Below, one piece after another: positions 53,001-61,167 of a stretch of 64,000 bases of DNA. Position numbers and translations under genes: made by a program. The stretch's first letter is position 1. Every line of letters starts with the position of its first letter. The stretch covers positions 4,917,501 through 4,981,500 of the forward strand of contig LR882958.1 of assembly GCA_904830895.1 (NCBI GenBank), written 5' to 3'. This DNA is from Planktothrix rubescens CCAP 1459/22. Lineage in GTDB: Bacteria; Cyanobacteriota; Cyanobacteriia; Cyanobacteriales; Microcoleaceae. The notes under the pieces were generated by a model. That model made no database searches and was not told the origin of the DNA. It saw only the letters and a list, made by a program, of their open reading frames with translations.

Positions 53001-56000
53001 GTAAAGCAGTTAAGAAACTTTGCACTAATGGAGATTGTAAATCAAAATTATCAGCCCGAACATTTAGGTTTAAATTAGATAATTGGGGAATACCATTTCC
53101 TTGAAATTCAACTCCAATTAAGCCATCAGTTGAAAATCCCTGGGTTTCAGCTTTTTTAATATTAATTTCTCGACCATTCCAGCTTGCAATGGCTTCAAAA
53201 GGTTGTTTAATAATCGGTAATTCTGTTAGTCTTAATTGACCTAATGCCTGTATAGTGTTGGGATTAAAGGAGGCAATATTTCCTTCTCCGGTGATTTCAG
53301 TAGTTAATAATCCTCGCAATAAAGGCATATTTTCAGCTTGCTGTAATAGTCCATTTTGACGTAAACTATTTGGTATTTGAGATTCAACTAATTGAGAGAA
53401 TCGACCTAAAGCAATTTGATCTCCTTTAATGGTTGTTTTCCATTGTCCTTGTCGAGTTTCTCCGGTTGCTAAAACTATACCGCCGTCTCGACCTAAATTT
53501 ACCTTACTATCGAGGAAAGCTATTAAGTTATTAGGGGAAAAATTAGTCAGATTCCCATTAAATTTTGCTAACCCTTGTAGGAATCCTCCTTGAAAATTTA
53601 AGGCGTTAATTTCAGCTACTAAACTAGGTTGTAAATTTGCTAAGGGTAATCCGAAATTAATTAAGGGTTGTAGAGGAATTTGATCGGTGATTACTTGACC
53701 TGTTAATTGATTATTTGCTAATTGTCCTTCTGCATTAATAATTCCACCAAAATTCCCTAAATTAACCTGTGCTAATCCCGTAGCAATCAGACTATTAAGA
53801 TTAAAATTAGTTAAATTTCCGGTAAGATTTCCTTCTCCGTTTAAACGACTATTACGAAAGTCTAAGGTTTGAATTTGATTCTGGAGGTTTGGGGGTAAAT
53901 TAGCGAGGGGTAAACCTAAATTAATCCAAGGATTTAACTGGATTTCTTGAGCATTGAATTGTCCTTGAAATTGTCCTTGATTAAGTTGACTATTGGCGGT
54001 AATTATTCCTCCTAATTTACCTAAATTAATGACTGTTTTGGCATTTCCGATAAAGTTATTTGGGCTAAAATTCTCTATTTTACCTGATAGAGATCCATCA
54101 ATTTGTAAAGTTCCTTGACTGATATCTAAACTCTGAATTTGGGAGGTGATAGCATCAGTTAAGTTGGCAAAGGGTAATCCAATATTAATTAATCGAGGTA
54201 AGGATAAATTATCGCTAGAAAAATCCGTTTGTAGTAGTCCGTTTTGGAGTTGGGCGATCGCCTTAATTGTACTATTCTGAAAATTAAGTTGAATTTGACT
54301 ATCCGCTTTTAAACTATTCAGGGAAAAATCTTGCAAATTTGCTGATAATTTGGCGGCTAAATTTAACTGACCATCGGTTAAATCAATAGATTGAATTTGT
54401 TGTTTAGTTGTATTAGGAATTGTGGAAAATAATAGACCCAAATCAACTAAAGGAGTTAAGGAAAGTTGATTAGCTATGACTTCAGCATTCCAAATTTGAT
54501 TATTAGTTTGTTGAGCAATAATATTCAGATTTCCCTCAGCAATTTTAATCTGTGCTTTCGCCGTATTTCCTGAAATTTGAGCTTCCCCAAAAATCGGATA
54601 AATTGTTGAAGGTAAGGAGAATTGACTATTAGCTTTTAAGTTGTCTAAATCTCCAGAAATTTGACCATTTGCTGATAGGTTTCCAATCGGAAAACTGGGG
54701 ATAAATCCGTAGGATTTAGCGATCGCATCCACAGGAATATTATTAACATTAAAATCTAACTTAACAATCGGATTAAGTTCGGTTTTTTGTTGTGAAATCT
54801 GAGGATTTGGGGGTAATTTTAGTAAAGTTTTTTGATCAACCGTAGGCTGAGGTTTTATTGGGGGTGCTAATAACGCGGTCATTCCTGCTAATTTAACTTC
54901 CCCTTTTCCGGTTACTGACCCCCCAAGGGAAGGTTGAATTAATAGGTTTTGAATCTCAATAATTGGATCAGCTAAAATCTTAAAATTTGGATCAAGTTTA
55001 GTTAATATATTAAAATCCGTTTGAATTGTATCAAAATAAACGCGATCTAATAAGGTTTTTTGAGTTGTGCCGATATTTCCTGAAATTTTAGGACTGTTTA
55101 AATTTCCTTTTAAGTTAAGATTAGCTTTCAATTCTCCCGTCACCGGAAAGGGAAGGGTAACAGGTTGGTTCTGAATAGTTTCTACGGTTTTTAACAGGGT
55201 GGAAACTTGAACTGGTTGTAAATTTGCTAATAAATCAACTTGAGTTTTAGCTAAGTCTAAGTTAGAATTAGTTAAAACCGATCCCGTTAATCCTAGAGCC
55301 AAATCTGCCATAGTAGTATTCAACTGATCAATGATCAATTTAGTTCCCGAAAATCGTAATTTAGCTTGACTCAGATTAACAGGTTCAGGAAGACTATCAA
55401 CAGCAATTTTAACTTGATCTAAATTCAGCGTTCCCCGAACATCTGATGGTTTATAATTATTTAATTTAACGTTTAAATTTGTATTAAGTTTTCCCTGTTT
55501 AATCGAAATCCCAGGAGTTTCTACAAACCAAGCTAAATTGCTTAAATTCAAACTATTAGCTTGAATTTGAGCATTAATTTTTCCTGTTTCTAATAAAGCA
55601 TCTCCCTTGATGGCAAAAGTACCTGTTTCTGCAAATTTACCCCTTAAATTCGCTTGAATGCTCTGCTGATCTTCGGTTAAATTAGCTTTGATTTGATCCA
55701 CCGCAATCACAATCGGCTTTTCTTTGGCTTTCAAAAGCTGATAGGGCATTAAATTAATTTGAGCATTTTCAATCCCAATCGTTCTAAAAACCAATGTAAT
55801 TGGAGGATTTGGATCTAACTTAAGTTGAGTATCAATCCAGTTTCCCGATGAATTTTGTTCAATATAAATATTAGGATTAACTATGGTAATATCAAGTTGA
55901 ACCTTGGGTTTAAACAAGGATAAAAGAGAGAAATTAACCTCTACCGCCGTCGCTTCCCCCCTATCGGTATCCGTGGCTGTGACGGGAATGGACGAATGAC

Positions 56001-56241
56001 CAAAACGAATACTATTTAGGGTAAATCCTTCAAGGGGGCCAACATCAACTGGCCGTTGTAGTATCCCTTCTAAGACATTACTAATTATGGGGGCTAACCG
56101 ATATCGAATCAGCCAACTGGCGGTTGTCCCCACGGCTAACAGGGTGACTCCGCAGCCCATACCGCCCCAAAGCAAAATCCGCTTTAACCGTCGTCGGCGG
56201 GGTACAATTGATTCAGAATTGGGATTCGGTGTATTAGTCAT
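50059..56241 (-). CDS. tamB: Translocation and assembly module TamB
   Basis: A 2060-residue AsmA/DUF490 protein that spans the periplasm and helps build the outer membrane, with TamA/Omp85 proteins as partners. It has a transmembrane helix near the start (residues 20-48: ILLWGGMGCGVTLLAVGTT). Long stretches of short amphipathic beta-repeats (DLxGxL-type) follow. The C-terminal DUF490 (about 1640-2060) ends FNINYRLNDNILLRGVTNFRNESEVRFEYETRF, with the closing F. The length is larger than E. coli TamB (1259) but common in cyanobacteria. It is monocistronic. Confidence 0.95.
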   Translation of the reverse strand: MTNTPNPNSESIVPRRRRLKRILLWGGMGCGVTLLAVGTTASWLIRYRLAPIISNVLEGILQRPVDVGPLEGFTLNSIRFGHSSIPVTATDTDRGEATAVEVNFSLLSLFKPKVQLDITIVNPNIYIEQNSSGNWIDTQLKLDPNPPITLVFRTIGIENAQINLMPYQLLKAKEKPIVIAVDQIKANLTEDQQSIQANLRGKFAETGTFAIKGDALLETGKINAQIQANSLNLSNLAWFVETPGISIKQGKLNTNLNVKLNNYKPSDVRGTLNLDQVKIAVDSLPEPVNLSQAKLRFSGTKLIIDQLNTTMADLALGLTGSVLTNSNLDLAKTQVDLLANLQPVQVSTLLKTVETIQNQPVTLPFPVTGELKANLNLKGNLNSPKISGNIGTTQKTLLDRVYFDTIQTDFNILTKLDPNFKILADPIIEIQNLLIQPSLGGSVTGKGEVKLAGMTALLAPPIKPQPTVDQKTLLKLPPNPQISQQKTELNPIVKLDFNVNNIPVDAIAKSYGFIPSFPIGNLSANGQISGDLDNLKANSQFSLPSTIYPIFGEAQISGNTAKAQIKIAEGNLNIIAQQTNNQIWNAEVIANQLSLTPLVDLGLLFSTIPNTTKQQIQSIDLTDGQLNLAAKLSANLQDFSLNSLKADSQIQLNFQNSTIKAIAQLQNGLLQTDFSSDNLSLPRLINIGLPFANLTDAITSQIQSLDISQGTLQIDGSLSGKIENFSPNNFIGNAKTVINLGKLGGIITANSQLNQGQFQGQFNAQEIQLNPWINLGLPLANLPPNLQNQIQTLDFRNSRLNGEGNLTGNLTNFNLNSLIATGLAQVNLGNFGGIINAEGQLANNQLTGQVITDQIPLQPLINFGLPLANLQPSLVAEINALNFQGGFLQGLAKFNGNLTNFSPNNLIAFLDSKVNLGRDGGIVLATGETRQGQWKTTIKGDQIALGRFSQLVESQIPNSLRQNGLLQQAENMPLLRGLLTTEITGEGNIASFNPNTIQALGQLRLTELPIIKQPFEAIASWNGREINIKKAETQGFSTDGLIGVEFQGNGIPQLSNLNLNVRADNFDLQSPLVQSFLTALPLEIRTGDSPLVAGIVDFNGKLTGTPSALNLNGNLRLNNFAVRDVTFESILAGTVNIIPNQKVNIALAGERDKIELALDNQYLPTSFLVKRNDSQLVGNSQGNNLEINLDDFPLQTLSLSPLAELNIGQLKGIASGKLTVSNLASFDINKIGVIGNIAIQNLILGHIETDLFLGNFSYQNGIAKLTDAELSKGITQIIINGQANISDILASLSTPQTQNLSTVSNQFEGTIKIPQGSLQDILTALKIFNLADLGRGLTPPNYGIATDVKPVPVGLPPTATLFEQLQRLEEIRRILQESLAEIAAEPLPPLRDLDGKFTGEIAFKGSIQWGINATATIKGQDWNYGRYTADQFLLEANFVDNVVRVEPIQLLAESALYDFRGQLNLANQQISGQFRGKNIRLEEIEKIVDLPNVDLTGQLNVRASIGGTLDNPQSSGELTLLEATVNNEPIQEAQSSFSYNNARLRFGGSLLVTETDPINFRGTLPFQFPFAKVTSESDVVDVRVDIKDQGLAVINLLNPELNWQEGKGLVQLRISGSLQQPETGGIKLNLKPEGLFKIQDAVLIARSLEQSIVGLSGTAVFIGDRIQVKDIQGDLQGDKGTGRIRLSGVLPVSRPLDENDPDLQTPLQLDLEKLTLNLPELYKGNADGAILLTGTLLKPKLGGEVILSQGKVTLPSEQTATLPTDTTNTTQPPVDVSLNGLKLTLGDNIQVMTPPILNAPLINFNAKGTIELNGSLASLDDIRPQGTIDLTGGQVNLYTSQLRLDRGYPQRAIFVPSEGLNPILDVRLVTRVPETLRFVSPPSAFPAEQTEALSPSRFGTVRTIRITAIVRGPASEINDIIKLQSSPSRSQNELVALLGGSVIQGIQDDSTLVLANIASTGLFGKLQQNVINATGLTEFRIYPSRVAERGSKGTASALGVGIEVGLDVTDNAYVSLSRVLAADQPFQFNINYRLNDNILLRGVTNFRNESEVRFEYETRF

Positions 56242-56277
56242 CTCAAATCTGGCTGTAAGTAAATCAAAACAACATTA

Positions 56278-56345
56278 TAGAAGCAATTCAGACTTTAGCA
56301 TTTTAGCAGTGACATTGATCGGACAGAAGGAGAATGAGAACATTA
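56278..56345. repeat. About 70-bp direct repeat, copy A
   Basis: This sequence, starting tagaagcaattcagacttt and ending gaacatta, recurs at 61168-61241 with about 85-90% identity and a 6-bp length difference. It lies just upstream of the tamB start. The two copies are 4.9 kb apart and bracket the accessory island. Confidence 0.85.
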
Positions 56346-56470
56346 TAGGGATAAGTTAAGTTAAGAAGATTTAGAAACGGGGATAAAAATCTTCTTTTTT
56401 TTGAAGTCTTGACTAAAAATTATTAACGAAATGTTTTTCTCCAAATAAAAAGCACATCATCCCAATCTTT

Positions 56471-56678
56471 TTCAACATCAAAACCACCGATTTTTTCTAC
56501 TAAATGGGGTGGATTTACCTTTTGCAAATCTTGATGCAGTTCTTGGTCACTATCGGAAAATATACCGAAAGTTTCTGCCTATTATTTTCTATAAGGTGAA
56601 TATATCGAAACTTTCGGCTTTTTGTCCCCTAGTGGTTGACAAAACAGAAAGTTTCAGTGTAATAACATAGTTAGGCGG
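56471..56678. repeat. Duplicated promoter cassette, copy 1
   Basis: About 165 bp of this segment are nearly identical to 58408-58573. Copy 1 has an extra 40-bp piece at 56576-56615 that is bounded by the inverted pair ccgaaagtttc/gaaactttcgg. It carries the promoter for the DUF433 gene. On the minus strand it also holds a decayed protein frame. Confidence 0.85.
56636..56663 (+). promoter_or_regulatory. Sigma-70-type promoter of the DUF433/DUF5615 operon
   Basis: TTGACA at 56636-56641 and TGTAAT at 56658-56663 with a 16-bp spacer. The spacer contains agaaagtttca, which repeats a GAAAGTTTC motif found once or twice upstream in inverted forms. The next start is at 56771. The placement of the repeat inside the spacer is what one expects of an operator. 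Confidence 0.6.
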
Positions 56679-56770
56679 TCAGGAAAACTTTGGTAATCAA
56701 TCATACGGTGTCAGACAAAGTATTCTGATTTTTGCTAAAATATTTTTATGCAGTTCAACTCAGGTGCAAT

Positions 56771-57145
56771 ATGTCCCTAATGAACACCCCAGCCAAATTC
56801 CAAGTAACTTCTCCCCCTTTTCGTTGGGATGAAGCGGGAGGTATCCGTATAGGTTCGAGCCGAGTGACTCTGGATAGCATACTTGCCTCATACCACAACG
56901 GCTCCACTCCTGAAGAAATCGCTATTCAGTTTTCAGTTCTTCGTTTGGAAGATATATACAGTACCATTGCTTATTATTTAAATCACCGTCAGGAAATTGA
57001 CAGTTATTTGGAGCAACGTGACCAACAAGCTCAACAACTGAGACAACAACTAACTCAAAAACACAACTTAGTCGATTTAAGACAGCGCTTGCTTGCTCGT
57101 CATCAGTCAAAAGGAGAGTCGAGGCAAAGTGCGCCTTCTAACTGA
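56771..57145 (+). CDS. DUF433 antitoxin
   Basis: A protein of about 124 residues from the ATG at 56771; the frame is open for a further 13 codons upstream but those residues look unnatural. The DUF433 core is GGIRIGSSRVTLDSILASYHNGSTPEEIAIQFSVLRLEDIYSTIAYYLNH, followed by a coiled tail (QQAQQLRQQLTQK) and a toxin-binding end. It overlaps the DUF5615 toxin by 17 nt. It is probably repressed by its own complex at the upstream promoter. Confidence 0.88.
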   Translation: MSLMNTPAKFQVTSPPFRWDEAGGIRIGSSRVTLDSILASYHNGSTPEEIAIQFSVLRLEDIYSTIAYYLNHRQEIDSYLEQRDQQAQQLRQQLTQKHNLVDLRQRLLARHQSKGESRQSAPSN

Positions 57146-57479
57146 CGAAAATTTTAATGGAGCCATCTTGCGTGGGCTGGTGAGGCGTTTACCTGAATTA
57201 GATATAATTCGCGTCCAAGATGTAGGACTGATGAACACTGGCGATCCAGATATTTTAGAATGGGCGGCTAATGAGGGACGCATCTTGCTCACCCATGATG
57301 TAGCCACTATTACGATGTATGCCTACAATCGTGTCAATCAAGGACTACCTATGACTGGAGTTGTTGAGGTGATCTCAAAAGCGCCCATTGGTAAGATCCT
57401 TGATGATTTAGAACTATTTATTTGTTGTAGTGAACCTGAAGAATGTGAAGGTCAGATTCTTTTCATTCCCTTTCCCTAA
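57129..57479 (+). CDS. DUF5615 PIN-like toxin
   Basis: A 117-residue protein from a GTG at 57129, preceded by gtcgaggcaaa; earlier in-frame codons are not natural. VRLLTDENFNGAIL holds the DEN motif; RILLTHDVATITMYAY the second acidic site; and CEGQILFIPFP is the typical C-terminus. It forms a toxin-antitoxin pair with the DUF433 gene. The family is widespread in cyanobacteria; RNase activity is inferred. Confidence 0.88.
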   Translation: MRLLTDENFNGAILRGLVRRLPELDIIRVQDVGLMNTGDPDILEWAANEGRILLTHDVATITMYAYNRVNQGLPMTGVVEVISKAPIGKILDDLELFICCSEPEECEGQILFIPFP

Positions 57480-57545
57480 TTCCTACTATTTGCAGGGTAT
57501 TATGGAGGGGTTAGAACAGGTAATGTAGCGATTGGGAGTCAACTT

Positions 57546-57821
57546 ATGCAAGCCATACTTTTAAGCCGCGAAGAAGTTGCTCAACGTGCAGAGCAACTGT
57601 ACGAAAGCAGAATCCGCCAAGAAGTGGAAGTTGAAGAAAATATTGGCAAGATGGTCATCATAGACATTGAGACAGGTGACTATAGGATTGATGCAAATGG
57701 CTTACGCGCTGCTGACTTCTTGAGCGAGAAGCACCCCCATGCTCGACTCTTTGGGATTAAAATTGGGTACAACGTTGCGGCCGCTTTTGGTGGGGGTGTT
57801 ATGGAGCGTGTAGTCAAGTGA
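57546..57821 (+). CDS. Hypothetical protein upstream of a retropepsin-like fragment
   Basis: A 91-residue protein. Residues 1-45 are helical and charged; GKMVIIDIETGDYRID and HPHARLFGIKIGYNVAAAFGGG suggest a short beta-hairpin and a glycine-rich end. Genes of this kind are often followed by a retroviral-type aspartic protease in cyanobacteria, and here too a protease start follows, overlapping by 4 nt (GTGA). I do not know its function; a regulator or antitoxin-like role is possible. Confidence 0.7.
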   Translation: MQAILLSREEVAQRAEQLYESRIRQEVEVEENIGKMVIIDIETGDYRIDANGLRAADFLSEKHPHARLFGIKIGYNVAAAFGGGVMERVVK

Positions 57822-57946
57822 TTTCAGGGATTGTGGCTGATGGACACCCGATTATTACCATCCCATTTCGGATTCCAAATCGCGCTGACTTCCCCATTGA
57901 ATTCGTGATAGACACAGGATTTACCGATGAGCTTTGTTTACGTTGA
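57818..57946 (+). pseudogene. Truncated clan AA (retropepsin-like) aspartic protease
   Basis: From a GTG at 57818 the frame encodes VISGIVADGHPIITIPF and then the active-site motif IDTGFTDEL, after which it stops at 57944 (42 residues). Clan AA proteases of this kind have about 100-120 residues. The C-terminal half is missing. A short sequence after the stop (ttgagtccccaaaggtaatcag) resembles 60882-60902, which suggests a repeat or recombination joint. Confidence 0.78.
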
Positions 57947-57960
57947 GTCCCCAAAGGTAA

Positions 57961-58182
57961 TCAGCGATCGCAAAGCATAAGTAATATATAGGTGATCGGG
58001 GCATAAACCCACATTCCGCAGATATTTAAGCCAATTGAATTTCCAATTAAATTGGAATAAATAAAAGCCCAAATGACTGCCATGTAATAATTGGGGCTAT
58101 TTTTAATGTAGAATAATAATTGGAATAGCTCAAAAAAGAAAAAGGGGAAAATAGTTGTAAATAAATCTAAGTTATGAGTCAA
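57961..58182 (-). CDS. Possible membrane protein remnant
   Basis: A 73-residue frame rich in F, I, L and Y with two or three hydrophobic segments, for example NYYMAVIWAFIYSNLIGNSIGLN. It has no ribosome binding site and the N-terminus is improbably phenylalanine-rich. It ends next to a HIP1 site. It could be the 3' part of a lost membrane protein gene; I would not count on it being expressed. Confidence 0.3.
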   Translation of the reverse strand: MTHNLDLFTTIFPFFFFELFQLLFYIKNSPNYYMAVIWAFIYSNLIGNSIGLNICGMWVYAPITYILLMLCDR

Positions 58183-58278
58183 GATGAGAACTCTTGGCTG
58201 GAACGAACTTGGTTATAAAATACAAATTTGTTAAAAAAGAGGATTCTATTTCTATGAAAAAATAACAATTATTTTGGT

Positions 58279-58539
58279 TTAGTTAAATAACGGTAAATTA
58301 GCTATATAATCTGATAATAAAGCCTCGGAAGTTGAACGAAAAACTGTAAGGGTTTTCAATTTTTTAGAATTAGTGGAAAATTTAGCCCCCATCTGCCGAA
58401 TGTGGGTTTCAACATCAAAACCACCGATTTTTTCTACTAAATGGGGTGGATTTACCTTTGGCAAATCTTGATGCAGTTCTTGGTCACTATCGGAAAATAT
58501 ACCGAAAGTTTCGGCTTTTTGTCCCGTAGTGCTTGACAA
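58279..58539 (-). pseudogene. Decayed frame antisense to the promoter cassette, copy 2
   Basis: An 86-codon frame starting with TTG. Its first 44 residues (FGIFSDSDQELHQDLPKVNPPHL) occur again, with a different continuation (DWDDVLFIWRKTFR), in copy 1 at 56410-56575 without a start. So one ancestral minus-strand gene has left two 5' pieces joined to different 3' ends. I do not recognise the family; no functional product is likely. Confidence 0.4.
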
Positions 58540-58573
58540 GACAGAAAGTTTCAGTATAATGTACAGTTAGGTG
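58408..58573. repeat. Duplicated promoter cassette, copy 2
   Basis: Near-identical to 56471-56678 without the 40-bp extra piece. It contains the perfect 13-bp palindrome ccgaaagtttcgg (58502-58514) and the promoter for the split PD-(D/E)XK-like gene. Both copies therefore put the same control sequences in front of two different plus-strand gene sets. Confidence 0.88.
58533..58560 (+). promoter_or_regulatory. Sigma-70-type promoter of the split nuclease-like gene
   Basis: A perfect TTGACA (58533-58538) and TATAAT (58555-58560) with a 16-bp spacer. The spacer holds agaaagtttca, and a second GAAAGTTTC site in a palindrome lies 20 bp upstream. The start at 58604 is 44 bp beyond the -10 box and has a strong ggagga ribosome-binding site. 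Confidence 0.75.
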
Positions 58574-58895
58574 GACTCCGTCAGATTTGCTAGTGGAGGA
58601 ATAATGAGCGGACGAGAATCAATTCGCGGTTACCTTGTTCAAACTCTAATCGCATTATTTGAAGCGATGTCAGATAAAGAATGGGTATCTATACGCCTTG
58701 AACCTGGTGGAGATGAAGAAAAAGCTGATCTAATCTTTTACTTAAGTGATAATCGCAAACGAGCAATTCAAGTTAAGAGTACAGCCAAGTCATTTCAGAA
58801 GGCAGAAATTGAGCGCTATGCAAGCGCGCTTGAAAATAGTGTAGCGGCAGATGAATATCGTCTTATTCTTGTTGGAAACTTGGGTTCTCGAGTTA

Positions 58896-60082
58896 AGCTG
58901 TTCAGCATCTAAATAGGGTATAATGAAAAACTAAGTTTAGAAAAATCAATAAAAAGATGCCTGCTAAAAATCACTTAAATGAAAAGCAAGTAGAGAAACT
59001 ACAGAAAAGATTGAAAGAGGAAGAAAATGGACAAATCAGAGAAAGAATCTTGATTCTACTATTGCTAAATGATGGTAAAAAACAAAGTGAAATTGCCAAT
59101 TTTTTGGGATGTTCAATAAATAAAGTATGTTATTGGTGTGTACATGGAGATCCGGACAAGTTAGAAAGCCTGAAAGATGAAAGAATGAAAGGAAATAATA
59201 GAAAAGCCACAGATAAATATATAGAGATATTATTAGAAACTGTAGAAAAAGAACCGGAAGAATTAGGATATGAATTTGGGAGATGGACAGGAGAAAGATT
59301 GGCAACTTATTTAGAACAAATCACAGAAATAAAATTAAGTGGTTCACAAGTGAGAAGGATATTAAAGAAAAAAAAGTATGTTTACTTGTGGGCAAAGTAT
59401 AGCTTGGAAGAGAAAAGAGATCCAGAAAAAAGGAAATTATTTAAAAATAAAATAGAAGAATATTTAAAAATAACAAAAGAAAGTCCAGAACAATTACAGG
59501 TATGGTTTTGGGATGAAAGTGGATTTAATTTAAGAGTAATAAAAAGAAAGAACTGGTGTGAAAAAGGAAAGAGAAGAAAGATTAGAGGAGACAGAAGGAA
59601 AGGAAAAGTTAATGTTATGGGAGGATTGAGGTACTCGGACAAAAAAAGATTTGTAGAATTTCTGGATAAAGGGAATGCAAATAATTTTTATCAAGTGTTA
59701 AAAAGTTTTTATCAAGAGCTAATTCATGAGTGGGTATTAGCGGGAAATCAAGCAGAAGAATTTGTAGAAAAAGGAGCAAAGATTGTCATTATTCTTGATA
59801 ATGCAAGTTTTCACAAAAAAGAAGAATACCTAGAAAAAATTAAAGCAGAAATGCCTAATATCTATTTAGAATTTCTTCCAGAATATAGTCCAGATTATAA
59901 TTTAATTGAATTGGTCTGGCATTCAGCTAAAGAATATATTGCTAATCGACTCTTTAAATCAGTTGATGAGCTAGAGTGTTTATTGCATCAGCTTTTAAAT
60001 GAGGGACAGTTATCTATTAAATGGGGACGTAAACTTAAAAACAAAGGTAATGCTATAATCACAGTTTAAATGCATAACAGCT
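58896..60082 (+). mobile_element. IS630-family insertion sequence (1187 bp)
   Basis: A complete element. It is flanked by TA on both sides (58894-58895 and 60083-60084), the family's usual target duplication. The ends are imperfect 18-bp inverted repeats: agctgttcagcatctaaa on the left and, read on the minus strand, agctgttatgcatttaaa on the right (14 of 18 identical). It carries one transposase gene with all catalytic residues. The higher A content compared with neighbouring genes supports recent arrival. Confidence 0.93.
58957..60069 (+). CDS. IS630-family transposase
   Basis: A 370-residue DDE transposase. The N-terminal helix-turn-helix region is at residues 25-70 (KKQSEIANFLGCSINKVCYWC), followed by a second winged-helix part with ELGYEFGRWTGERLATYL. 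The catalytic triad is visible: WFWDESGFNLR (D), IVIILDNASFHK (D) and DYNLIELVWHSAKEYI (E). The C-terminal part is complete and the frame is unbroken, so the element is probably active. Start ATG at 58957, 60 bp inside the left end. Confidence 0.95.
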   Translation: MPAKNHLNEKQVEKLQKRLKEEENGQIRERILILLLLNDGKKQSEIANFLGCSINKVCYWCVHGDPDKLESLKDERMKGNNRKATDKYIEILLETVEKEPEELGYEFGRWTGERLATYLEQITEIKLSGSQVRRILKKKKYVYLWAKYSLEEKRDPEKRKLFKNKIEEYLKITKESPEQLQVWFWDESGFNLRVIKRKNWCEKGKRRKIRGDRRKGKVNVMGGLRYSDKKRFVEFLDKGNANNFYQVLKSFYQELIHEWVLAGNQAEEFVEKGAKIVIILDNASFHKKEEYLEKIKAEMPNIYLEFLPEYSPDYNLIELVWHSAKEYIANRLFKSVDELECLLHQLLNEGQLSIKWGRKLKNKGNAIITV

Positions 60083-60833
60083 TACCCTGGAGGAGATTAG
60101 TAAGATTGGAAAAGTTATTGTACCTGAACCAGTACCGCAAATTCCCCGTATCCTAGTCGCAGCAGCTGCACATCATCTCGAAGACTGGCTAATCCAATAC
60201 GGATACTCTGCTATTCCTGCATTGGCGCGAGAACTATTGATACGTACACTAACCAACTCATTAGAAGAAATATCCACAGGTCCTGAATCTCAAAAACGAG
60301 ACGAGTTCAAGACTAAGCTTGAGAAGTGGGTTTTGAGTGCATATCCTGGTGCAATGACAAGTGTTGCACGCGAGGTAGCAATCCAACTTCAAGGTGCAAT
60401 CGGTGCTAGTCAGCAAACTTTAAAACGAGAGGCATGTTTGGAAGCTCTTGATATTGTTGATGAGTACTTTGCCTATCAATTATTGCCTGAGTCGGTGATT
60501 GGCTCTTCCAATGATGGCTTCAAGTTTGCATCTCGCGTTCGCAGCTGTTATTCAAAACTGATCGTTGCTTGTGAAAACATCCAAGTAGCCAACCAATTCC
60601 GTCAGTGTCTTGGTACTAACAGTACATGGCGTGGAGATGACATCATTGATTTCTGGAACGCCATACGCCAAGAGTTAGGTTTTGTTGGCGATGCTGAACA
60701 CTCAGACCGCAGTAACCCTTGGATAGCTCATATAAACCTTGATTCAACGACCAGTCATCCCTACAAAGAATCCCTTGCAGAACTGGCCAGAAAATATGGC
60801 TATACTCAACCGGATGAAAGACCAAAGAAATAA

Positions 60834-61167
60834 TTACCGCCAACCTAACAGCCGCAATGCACCGGAACATCTGTATTGTCTTTGAGTCGCAAAGGTTATC
60901 AGTGTCCGGTGATTGCGAACGTTATACGGCTTCATCTCTAAGTTGTAGCAATCGATAAATCGTATCGGGGGTATTCAAAATTAAGTGAGCGATCTCGTAA
61001 TGAGTTAGGTGTTGTATCTTGTGCAGCATTGCCAAGCAACTCGATGGGAACTATAACAAGCAATCACATCGTTGCTCGATACAAATCCAAATGCAGCGGA
61101 CGTAGTAGGGAAGGTCGGTCAGTCCGTTGAAGGTGTCGGTTTCTAGCCAAGATTAAGCACGTAACAA
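60834..61167. other. Spacer with possible gene remnant
   Basis: Between the split gene and direct repeat copy B lies a stretch with no complete gene. On the minus strand a frame ends at 60922 with LTHYEIAHLILNTPDTIYRL, which reads like natural protein but has no start, and is broken near 61045. I cannot name it. The segment may be scar sequence left by earlier island rearrangements. Confidence 0.35.

Larger units (their letters stand above)
58604..60833 (+). pseudogene. PD-(D/E)XK-like gene interrupted by an IS630-family element
   Basis: The 5' part (58604-58895) and the 3' part (60085-60833) form one reading frame of 346 codons when the insertion and one TA copy are removed: GSRV joins TLEEISKIGKVIVPE without any change of frame. 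The N-terminal domain has the nuclease-like layout DLIFYLSDNRKRAIQVKST (D…QxK, as in Mrr-like folds). The C-terminal 250 residues are helical and unknown to me. As it stands the protein ends 4 residues after the insertion point. The preserved frame in the 3' part suggests that the insertion is recent. A defence role is inferred from the fold and the island context. Confidence 0.85.

Noticed and set aside
58896-60082. The IS630 element as the mobiliser of the 176-bp MITE
   Set aside because: Both use TA targets, but the ends differ (agctgtt versus gaactcttgc), so the transposase is unlikely to recognise the MITE.
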